Shown here piece after piece: positions 7,503-13,521 of a stretch of 16,788 bases of DNA. Each line of letters opens with the position of its first letter. The stretch's first letter is position 1. Both the position numbers and the translations under genes were made by a program. The stretch is from CAYRMV01 sp964425255 (GTDB taxonomy: Bacteria > Bacteroidota > Bacteroidia > Flavobacteriales_D > Crocinitomicaceae). The stretch spans positions 1 through 16,788 of the forward strand of contig CAYRMV010000072.1 of the NCBI GenBank assembly GCA_964425255.1. The letters are read 5' to 3'. The notes under the pieces were generated by a model. That model searched no databases. It was not told the DNA's origin and saw only the letters and a program-made list of their open reading frames with translations.

Positions 7503-8057
7503 ATGCAATTTACCATTGGTGAAAAAGTCGGGTTTTTATACGAGAAAGGCGGAGGAATAGTTCGTCGTTTTGGAGCCAATCAACGTATTTTTGTGGAAGA
7601 TGAAACGGGTTTTGAACGACCTTTTCTTCCGACAGAATTGGTAAAGATTCACAGCAATGATTACCAAATTCCAGACGGTGAGCAAATCGTAATGGAAGAC
7701 GAAACCTTGAGTTCAGCTCAATTGACTGTCAAAAGTGAAAAACTAGAGGGAAATAGAAGAACGACGGAAACGTGGGAAATTGATTTGCATATTGAAAATT
7801 TGCTCGATTCTCATGTAGGTATGTCGAATGCAGAAATTATGTTGCGACAAATGACTGAATTTCGTTCTTTCTTTAAACGAGCAGTTGAACGGGGAATACC
7901 CAAAATTGTTGTTATTCATGGAGTGGGAGAAGGAGTTTTGAAAAATGAAATCCGCATGTTTTTGGCTAAAAAGGATCATGTAGAATTTTACGATGCTAAC
8001 TTTTTGGAGTATGGAAAAGGTGCAACAGAAATTCGAATCTATCATTCCGAAAAATAA
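7503..8057 (+). CDS. Smr-domain protein, short form of the Bacteroidota DUF2027/Smr family
   Basis: The protein has 184 residues. Residues 3-50 form a small SH3-like beta domain (IGEKVGFLYEKGGGIVRRF, then VEDETGFERPFLP) resembling the N-terminus of DUF2027 proteins. Residues 92-180 are a Smr domain with DLH at 94-96, IHGVGEGVLK at 138-147 and GKGATEI at 171-177, the positions of the DLHG, HG.G.G.L and G.GAT motifs of the family. Smr domains are nucleases or nucleic-acid-binding modules found at MutS2 C-termini and as stand-alone proteins. The larger Bacteroidota relatives, about 340 residues, carry an extra middle domain that is absent here, replaced by about 40 residues. The usual glycine after DLH is also changed (DLHIENL). 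Cytosolic; substrate unknown. Confidence 0.88.
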   Translation: MQFTIGEKVGFLYEKGGGIVRRFGANQRIFVEDETGFERPFLPTELVKIHSNDYQIPDGEQIVMEDETLSSAQLTVKSEKLEGNRRTTETWEIDLHIENLLDSHVGMSNAEIMLRQMTEFRSFFKRAVERGIPKIVVIHGVGEGVLKNEIRMFLAKKDHVEFYDANFLEYGKGATEIRIYHSEK

Positions 8058-8127
8058 AAAACCAAAAGCACTCGAAAATCGTTTATCATTCAAGTAAAAA
8101 GTTATCGATCTGAATAAATTTAATTAT

Positions 8128-8898
8128 ATGAAAATTGTTATTTCTCCAGCAAAATCATTGGATTTTACCCGAAATTTTGAGAAACCTTTCACAACTATAG
8201 CTTGTTTCATCAACGAAGCAGATTATTTAGCATCGAAACTGAAAAAAGTAACCGCCAAAAAATTGGGTAAAATGATGCACATTTCCGATGAATTGGCAGA
8301 GTTAAATCACGAAAGATACCAACATTGGCAACTTCCTGTGGAAGAATCGGAGACTGCAATTCCGTCTATTTTTGCATTTACGGGTGAAGTTTATCGAGGA
8401 CTTGAAGCCGAAACTTTATCGATGAGTGAAATGGAACAGGCGCAAAATCAATTACTTGTTTTGTCTGGTTTATATGGTCTGTTGAAGCCGCTTGACCTCA
8501 TGTATCCCTATCGTTTGGAAATGGGAACCAAATGGCAAATTACCCCAAAAACACCAAATTTGTACTCATTTTGGAGTTCAAAAATTACCCAAAAATTGAA
8601 TGATGAACTGAAAAATGAAAGCGATCCAGTTGTCATTAATCTTGCATCAACAGAGTATTTTAAAGCAGTGGACAAAAAAAAGCTAAAAGCAAAAGTGATA
8701 ACACCAGTTTTCAAAGAGCTCAAAGGAAACGAATACAAAATTGTTATGATGTACGCCAAACATGCTCGAGGTGCTATGGCGCGGTACATTATCCAAAATG
8801 GATTAACAGACCCAGAACAATTGAAATTATACCAAGTGGATGGTTATCAGTGGGATGCTAATTTGTCTACTGAAAACGAGTGGGTTTTCACGAGGTGA
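8128..8898 (+). CDS. yaaA: YaaA family peroxide-stress protein
   Basis: The 256-residue protein has the family length and hallmarks: MKIVISPAKSLDF at the N-terminus, FTGEVYRGLEA near 84-94, the very conserved LSGLYGLLKPLDLMYPYRLEMG near 112-133, and VINLASTEYFKAVD near 169-182. In Escherichia coli YaaA limits the pool of unincorporated iron during hydrogen peroxide stress and shows DNA-binding ability; the biochemical mechanism remains unclear. It is preceded by 70 bases with no convincing -7 element and may be read through from the Smr-domain gene. No terminator is evident after its stop. Confidence 0.95.
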   Translation: MKIVISPAKSLDFTRNFEKPFTTIACFINEADYLASKLKKVTAKKLGKMMHISDELAELNHERYQHWQLPVEESETAIPSIFAFTGEVYRGLEAETLSMSEMEQAQNQLLVLSGLYGLLKPLDLMYPYRLEMGTKWQITPKTPNLYSFWSSKITQKLNDELKNESDPVVINLASTEYFKAVDKKKLKAKVITPVFKELKGNEYKIVMMYAKHARGAMARYIIQNGLTDPEQLKLYQVDGYQWDANLSTENEWVFTR

Positions 8899-9014
8899 TT
8901 TATTTTAATCGAATTTCATTTTTTTTATTTTAAATTAAATCTTTGTCAATCAAATTGATAGAACTTTGTTTTTCAGTGCGAATTTATTTTTCGTATAAAA
9001 AAGTTGAAAATAAA

Positions 9015-9047
9015 TTTGGGAAAAACGATTTTGTAACCATACCTTTG
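9015..9047 (+). promoter_or_regulatory. Promoter of the SAM-riboswitch / met cluster transcript
   Basis: TTTG (9015-9018), 21 bases, then TACCTTTG (9040-9047), an exact TAnnTTTG -7 element followed by C. Transcription would start near 9053, about 20 bases before the riboswitch P1 helix and about 390 bases before metY. The stretch 8899-9014 between yaaA and this promoter is AT-rich and holds nothing else I can identify. Confidence 0.75.
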
Positions 9048-9075
9048 CAGCATCAAATCGCAAGGTGCGTACTTG

Positions 9076-9204
9076 ATTTATACAGAAGAGGCGAGAGACT
9101 GGCTCGATGACCCTCTGGCAACCAACTTTAAGTGCTGACGAAAATTCAGTATTGGAAAACCGGTGCCAATTCCAGATTTCGACACAAAGTCGATGAATAT
9201 AAAT
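9076..9204 (+). promoter_or_regulatory. SAM-I (S-box) riboswitch aptamer
   Basis: The core is clear: GAGAGACTGGCTCGATGA (9093-9110), CTCTGGCAACC and GGTGCCAATTCC (9162-9173) are the conserved S-box segments. Helices can be drawn directly. P1 pairs 9076-9082 (atttata) with 9198-9204 (tataaat). P3 pairs 9122-9125 with 9152-9155 and 9135-9138 with 9146-9149. P4 is tcgac (9179-9183) with gtcga (9189-9193) around an acaaa loop. The P2 hairpin carries GGC and the J3/4 side carries GCC, the expected pseudoknot. It senses S-adenosylmethionine and should lower expression when SAM is high. No hairpin plus T-run terminator follows; instead a small ORF starts 9 bases after P1. Confidence 0.94.
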
Positions 9205-9213
9205 GATAAAAGT

Positions 9214-9318
9214 ATGAAAACAAAATTCTTACAAGCGAAAATCTCCATCAATCAGATTCAATTTGAATCAATCAATTTTTCATTGACTTGCTGCATGTGC
9301 TGTTGTTGCACGTGCTGA
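9214..9318 (+). CDS. Cysteine-rich 34-residue leader peptide between the SAM riboswitch and metY
   Basis: ATG at 9214 opens a 34-codon frame ending in TGA at 9316-9318. The peptide begins MKTKFLQAK and ends LTCCMCCCCTC: seven of the last nine residues are Cys, with TGC and TGT codons between 9289 and 9315. The ATG lies 9 bases after the 3' strand of riboswitch P1, in an A-rich context typical of Bacteroidota starts. A run of codons for one sulfur amino acid at the end of a short ORF before a sulfur-assimilation operon is the signature of a leader peptide that senses cysteinyl-tRNA supply. The Cys codons also form a hairpin (9293-9300 with 9308-9315). Cysteine-responsive leader ORFs are known in mycobacteria; I cannot link this peptide to a named family. 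Translation is unproven. Confidence 0.7.
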   Translation: MKTKFLQAKISINQIQFESINFSLTCCMCCCCTC

Positions 9319-9347
9319 TTTGAGTCTAAATTTCTCTATTTTTTGGC

Positions 9348-9398
9348 TTTCATCAGCGGACGAGACGAATCTTGGGCCCGATGAAATCTCGTATGCTG
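9348..9398 (+). promoter_or_regulatory. Candidate H-type RNA pseudoknot / switch element before metY
   Basis: Stem 1 pairs TTTCATC (9348-9354) with GATGAAA (9380-9386), 7 perfect pairs. Stem 2 pairs ACGAGA (9360-9365) with TCTCGT (9387-9392), 6 perfect pairs. Their order makes an H-type pseudoknot with a 5-base first loop, no base between the stems and a 14-base last loop containing GGGCCC. Alternatively stem 2 can extend with CAGC (9354-9357) and GCTG (9395-9398), at the cost of stem 1's last pair. No T run follows, so it is not an ordinary terminator. It lies 30 bases after the leader-peptide stop and ends 48 bases (stem 2) before the metY ATG. Confidence 0.45.
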
Positions 9399-9440
9399 TT
9401 TGCGCATAAATCAATCAAATTAATTTAAAATTTAAGAAAA

Positions 9441-10760
9441 ATGTCAACAAAATCATATCATTTTGATACCCTGCAATTGCATGCAGGACAAGAAGTAGAT
9501 CCAGCAACTGGTTCTCGTGCAGTTCCCATTTACCAAACTTCTTCGTATGTTTTTGAAAATTCAGAACATGCAGCTAACTTGTTCGGATTAAAACAATTTG
9601 GAAATATTTACACCCGTTTGATGAATCCTACAACGGATGTTTTTGAAAAACGCATTGCCGCTTTGGAGGGAGGGATAGCAGCTGTTGCAGTTGCCTCAGG
9701 ACAAGCAGCTCAATTTATTGCATTAAACAACATACTCCAAGCGGGAGATAACTTTGTGACAAGCTCACATTTGTATGGCGGAACCTACAATCAATTCAAA
9801 GTTGGCTTCAAACGTTTGGGAATCGAAGTGCGCTTTGCCGAAGGAATTGACCCTATTTCAATCGAGGAACGAATAGATGCTAAAACAAAGGCAATTTATC
9901 TAGAATCCATCGGAAATCCTGCATTTAGTGTTGCTGATTTTGAGGCAATTTCACGCATTGCAAAAGTCTATGACATTCCTCTTGTTGTGGACAATACATT
10001 TGGTGCTGCAGGATATTTATTCAAACCACTTGCTCACGGTGCAGACATTGTTGTTGCATCAGCAACGAAGTGGATTGGCGGACATGGTACAAGCATTGGA
10101 GGAGTGATTGTTGATGGTGGAAAATACGATTGGGGAAATGGTAAATTTCCTGCTTTTTCAGATCCATCGGAAGGATATCACGGATTAATTTTCGCAGATG
10201 TTTTTGGGAAAAATAGTCCTTTTGGAAACATTGCCTTTGCCATTCGAGCTCGGGTGGAAGGGTTACGCGATTTTGGACCTGCTTTGTCACCGTTTAATTC
10301 GTTTTTGCTTTTACAAGGCTTGGAAACATTGTCTTTACGTGTTCAGCGAACCGTTGATAACGCATTGGAAATTGCGAAATGGCTAGAATCTCGACCAGAA
10401 GTGGAATACGTGAATTATCCGGGTTTGCCGTCTTCCATTTATCACACGAATGCGAAAAAATACTTAACTAATGGTTTTGGTGGTGTTTTGAGTTTCAAGT
10501 TGAAAGCCGGTTTGCAAGGGGCGAATTCGTTTGTGGATCAATTACAATTAATCTCACACTTGGCCAATGTAGGAGATGCCAAAACGGTCATCATTCATCC
10601 AGCTTCAACAACTCATGAGCAACTTTCTGAGGCTGAACAAGTGGCATCAGGCGTTACACCAGGCTTGTTGCGACTCTCCGTTGGAATTGAATTTCTTGAA
10701 GATTTGAAATCAGATTTGGAACAAGCTTTTGTAGCAGTAAATCAACCCATTTTAGCTTAA
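9441..10760 (+). CDS. metY: O-acetylhomoserine sulfhydrylase (O-acetylhomoserine aminocarboxypropyltransferase)
   Basis: The 439-residue protein has the length of MetY and belongs to the Cys/Met-metabolism PLP enzymes. Visible motifs are IYTRLMNPTTDVFEKR (56-71), the PLP phosphate-binding ASGQAA (85-90), VVDNTFGAAG with D184, and SATKWIGGHGTSIGG, in which K210 forms the internal aldimine. FADVFGKNSPFGNIAFAIRAR fits the MetY-specific insertion that makes it longer than MetB/MetZ. It condenses O-acetylhomoserine with sulfide to give homocysteine and acetate, or with methanethiol to give methionine; family members are also annotated as cysteine synthase. It is the first enzyme gene after the SAM riboswitch and Cys leader, and metX follows after one base. 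Confidence 0.96.
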   Translation: MSTKSYHFDTLQLHAGQEVDPATGSRAVPIYQTSSYVFENSEHAANLFGLKQFGNIYTRLMNPTTDVFEKRIAALEGGIAAVAVASGQAAQFIALNNILQAGDNFVTSSHLYGGTYNQFKVGFKRLGIEVRFAEGIDPISIEERIDAKTKAIYLESIGNPAFSVADFEAISRIAKVYDIPLVVDNTFGAAGYLFKPLAHGADIVVASATKWIGGHGTSIGGVIVDGGKYDWGNGKFPAFSDPSEGYHGLIFADVFGKNSPFGNIAFAIRARVEGLRDFGPALSPFNSFLLLQGLETLSLRVQRTVDNALEIAKWLESRPEVEYVNYPGLPSSIYHTNAKKYLTNGFGGVLSFKLKAGLQGANSFVDQLQLISHLANVGDAKTVIIHPASTTHEQLSEAEQVASGVTPGLLRLSVGIEFLEDLKSDLEQAFVAVNQPILA

Positions 10761-10761
10761 T

Positions 10762-11778
10762 ATGAAGTTCATACAGCAGCGCATTCATTTAGGTAAACTA
10801 GCACTCGAATCGGGTGTTGGTTTACCGGTGGATGTGACTTATCATACGTTTGGCGAGTATATTCCCAATCAAACTAAAGTGATTTGGGTTTGTCATGCAT
10901 TGACTGCAAACAGTGATGTTTCTGATTGGTGGTCGGGACTTTTTAGTGAAGGGACGTTGTTTGATCGTTCGGATATATTTGTTATTTGTGCCAATGTTTT
11001 GGGTTCCTGCTACGGAACAACGAGTCCAACTTCGAAGCAGATTCCAGTGGAATTTAGAGCAGCCAATTTTCCAAGAATTACCATCAAAGACATGGTGATC
11101 GTGCTGGAAAAGTTGCGTCAAAAGTTAAATATTTCGCACATCGATCTTTTAATTGGCGCTTCCATTGGTGGTCAACAGGCACTCGAATGGGCTATTGAAT
11201 TAAAGGAAAATCTGAAGGAATTGCTGTTGATTGCAACGAATGCATTTCATTCTCCTTTTGGAATTGCTTTCAATGAAGCGCAACGATTGGCGTTGGAAGC
11301 AGATTCTTCGTTATGGAAAAAGAGTAAAACTGCTGGAAGAAACGGCTTAATTGCTGCAAGAAGTATAGCAATGCTTTCTTACCGTTCGTATCAAGGATAT
11401 CTTTTAACTCAAAAAGAGGAAACTGCAGAGCTTCCCGAAATATTCCGAGCTTCGAGTTATCAACTTTATCAAGGTGAGAAGCTTGCAAATCGTTTTCATG
11501 CACAAAATTATTGGTATTTACTTCATGCAATGGATTCACATCATGTTGGACGAAATCGAAATTCAACGGAAGAAGCATTGAATCAAATTTCGGCTCAAAC
11601 AACGGTGATTGGCATCAGCAGTGATTTATTGTTCCCAACGAGTGAGCAACGCTTTTTGGTCCAATACATTCCAAATGCGTTTTATCATGAGATCGATTCC
11701 GATTTTGGGCATGATGGTTTTTTGGTTGAAACACAGCTTTTAACAGAAATTATAAAAACAAATCTTCCATTTTTTTAA
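10762..11778 (+). CDS. metX: Homoserine O-acetyltransferase
   Basis: The 338-residue alpha/beta hydrolase fits MetX, slightly short for the family. Conserved parts are CHALTAN (44-50), WWSGL (56-60), the ICANVLGSCYGTTSP segment (75-89) and the nucleophile elbow IGASIGGQQALEWA with S134; most MetX proteins read GGSMGG here. D288 in GISSDLLFP and H317 in FGHDGFLVE complete the triad. NAFHSPFGIAFNEAQRLAL near 160-178 is the usual lid start. It acetylates homoserine with acetyl-CoA, making the substrate for MetY. Some MetX-fold enzymes use succinyl-CoA, so the acyl donor is inferred from family and neighbour. It begins 1 base after the metY stop and ends 9 bases before hom. Confidence 0.94.
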   Translation: MKFIQQRIHLGKLALESGVGLPVDVTYHTFGEYIPNQTKVIWVCHALTANSDVSDWWSGLFSEGTLFDRSDIFVICANVLGSCYGTTSPTSKQIPVEFRAANFPRITIKDMVIVLEKLRQKLNISHIDLLIGASIGGQQALEWAIELKENLKELLLIATNAFHSPFGIAFNEAQRLALEADSSLWKKSKTAGRNGLIAARSIAMLSYRSYQGYLLTQKEETAELPEIFRASSYQLYQGEKLANRFHAQNYWYLLHAMDSHHVGRNRNSTEEALNQISAQTTVIGISSDLLFPTSEQRFLVQYIPNAFYHEIDSDFGHDGFLVETQLLTEIIKTNLPFF

Positions 11779-11787
11779 TAATATACA

Positions 11788-13029
11788 ATGAGAAAAAAAT
11801 TAACAATCGGATTAGTTGGCTTCGGAGTGGTCGGAAGTGGATTGTATCAAGTATTGAATCAGTCTCACTTGATGGATGCACGAATCAAACGAATTGTCGT
11901 TAAAAACAAAGACAAGAAACGCTCTTTGGACGCAAGTTATTTTTCCTACGATATCAAAGAAATTTTGTCTGATCATGAAATCAATGTAGTAGTTGAGTTG
12001 ATTGACGATGCTAAAGCAGCTTTTGAAATTGTCACCAAAGCAATTGCAAATGGAAAACACGTGGTAACAGCCAACAAAAAAATGCTTGCCGAAAACCTCG
12101 ATTTCTTAATCGATTATGCACGAAAATACAATGTTTCGCTTTTGTACGAAGCATCTGTTGGCGGAAGTATTCCAATCATTCGCAATTTGGAAGAATATTA
12201 CAACAATGATTCTCTTTCAGGAATTCAAGGAATTGTCAACGGAACAACAAATTACATTTTAAGTCAAACAAACCGTGGAAAAGATTATCAAACAGCTCTG
12301 AAAGAGGCACAAGATCTTGGGTTTGCAGAATCAGACCCCACTTTGGATGTCGATGGATTTGATTCCAAATTCAAATTGATTTTGCTAATCAAACATGCAT
12401 TTGGTTTGTCATTGCAACCCGATGAGGTGTTCCATTACGGTATTCGTCATATCAAACCTGCGGATGTTCGTTTTGCTTCCGAAAAAGGATACCGGATCAA
12501 ATTGTTTGCTCACGCAGAACGAATTGGTTCTAAAATTGTCGGATTTGTAGCGCCACACTTGATTGAAAAAGATCACGTTGCTTACAATGTGAACAATGAG
12601 TTTAATGCGGTTACTGCACAAGCTCTGTTCTCCGACCGGCAATTGTTTCAAGGAAAAGGGGCTGGTTCATTTCCAACGGCAAGCGCAGTTTTATCGGATA
12701 TTTCCGCGTTGCAATTCGATTATCGGTACGAATACAAAAAAGAGCATCAAGCTGAAAACATCCAATGGGATAGTTCATTTTTAGCAAAAGTGTATGCTGG
12801 ATCTTCTAAGCAATCGTCTTTGGAAAGCTTACCTTGGATTAAGAAAGAAGACATTTTCCAAAGTTTAGCGTATCATTACATTATTGGTTGGGTTGATTTA
12901 AGCGAGTTAGTCAAAATTCCATTTAACGATCGCGAAGACTTGTTTTTTGCCTTTCTGCCTGAACCCATACGCGAAGTTGAACCAACGAATCACCCTAAAG
13001 GAGTTTCATTTTCCGTTTTAGAAAATTAA
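11788..13029 (+). CDS. hom: Homoserine dehydrogenase
   Basis: The 413-residue protein reduces aspartate semialdehyde to homoserine with NAD(P)H. The Rossmann motif GFGVVGSG is at residues 11-18. TANKKML (94-100), EASVGGSIPI (121-130) and the family signature NGTTNYIL (151-158) follow. ESDPTLDVDGFDSKFKL (181-197) carries the catalytic pair D192 and K196. KGAGSFPTASAVLSDI near 290-305 closes the catalytic domain. There is no aspartokinase fusion and no recognisable C-terminal ACT domain; the last 90 residues or so are a lineage-type extension. It supplies homoserine to MetX, encoded 9 bases upstream, so the three genes form one pathway unit. Confidence 0.95.
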   Translation: MRKKLTIGLVGFGVVGSGLYQVLNQSHLMDARIKRIVVKNKDKKRSLDASYFSYDIKEILSDHEINVVVELIDDAKAAFEIVTKAIANGKHVVTANKKMLAENLDFLIDYARKYNVSLLYEASVGGSIPIIRNLEEYYNNDSLSGIQGIVNGTTNYILSQTNRGKDYQTALKEAQDLGFAESDPTLDVDGFDSKFKLILLIKHAFGLSLQPDEVFHYGIRHIKPADVRFASEKGYRIKLFAHAERIGSKIVGFVAPHLIEKDHVAYNVNNEFNAVTAQALFSDRQLFQGKGAGSFPTASAVLSDISALQFDYRYEYKKEHQAENIQWDSSFLAKVYAGSSKQSSLESLPWIKKEDIFQSLAYHYIIGWVDLSELVKIPFNDREDLFFAFLPEPIREVEPTNHPKGVSFSVLEN

Positions 13030-13060
13030 AAAATCCGTACATTTCAGAAAAATATTGAAA

Positions 13061-13468
13061 ATGAAAGTACAGATAAAACGCATCAATGACGCATTCGGAA
13101 TGGAAGTGGTCAACGGAGAAGGTCAGACAGTTCGTGTAGATGCAAATCCTTCTATTGGCGGTGAAGGATTGGGAATGAGACCGATGGAGTTACTGCTTTC
13201 TTCCATGGCTACGTGCGCAAGCATCGATGTCTTGTTGATCGTGAAAAAGAAACGAATAGCATTAAAAAAATACGAAATCGAAGTAAGAGGAAATCGAGTA
13301 GAAGGAGTTCCTTCGCCGTTTGACTCCATTCATTTGGTAATTAAAATTGATCCAGAAGATCCAAAAGAGGTGATTGAAAAAGCAATGGATATGAGTTTGG
13401 AAAAATATTGCTCTGTTTCTGCTTCACTTGATTCATCCATTCAAATAACGTTCGAAATCGAACAATAA
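13061..13468 (+). CDS. OsmC/Ohr-family protein in the met cluster
   Basis: The ATG at 13061 gives 135 residues; a TTG six bases earlier is a less likely start. The family core is present: GGEGLGMRPMELLLSSMATCASIDV (residues 33-57) with C52, and LEKYCSVSASL (113-123) with C117, the two redox cysteines of OsmC/Ohr peroxidases. MSLEKYC with the charged DPEDPKEVIEKAMD before it is typical. OsmC-type proteins reduce organic hydroperoxides with thiol cofactors; many members of this shorter branch are not characterised. The gene follows hom by 31 bases and precedes the metZ-like gene by 53 bases in the same direction. A link to reactive sulfur or thiol redox balance is plausible from context only. 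Confidence 0.9.
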   Translation: MKVQIKRINDAFGMEVVNGEGQTVRVDANPSIGGEGLGMRPMELLLSSMATCASIDVLLIVKKKRIALKKYEIEVRGNRVEGVPSPFDSIHLVIKIDPEDPKEVIEKAMDMSLEKYCSVSASLDSSIQITFEIEQ

Positions 13469-13521
13469 GGGCTATGAAACTTGTTTTGTAGCTGCAACAT
13501 TTACGTTACACAACAAGAAAT

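Noticed and set aside
8899..9014. Terminator or small gene after yaaA
   Set aside because: The stretch is AT-rich with T runs, but has no stable stem and no credible ORF.
9255..9269. GATTC-AATTT-GAATC hairpin inside the leader ORF as an operator or terminator
   Set aside because: Only five pairs in AT-rich sequence, and no function is implied by its position.
9348..9398. SAM-II or SAH riboswitch as identity of the pseudoknot
   Set aside because: The loops do not match the conserved SAM-II or SAH segments as far as I can recall, so no ligand is assigned.
9360..9402. Rho-independent terminator formed by ACGAGA...TCTCGT before metY
   Set aside because: The stem is followed by atgctgtttgcgc, not by a T run, so the segment is better seen as a translational or Rho-linked switch or as a pseudoknot.
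10021..10290. Antisense open frames inside metY and many other minus-strand frames opposite the plus-strand genes
   Set aside because: They lie opposite strongly conserved enzymes, show no recognisable domain and have compositions expected of reverse-frame shadows.
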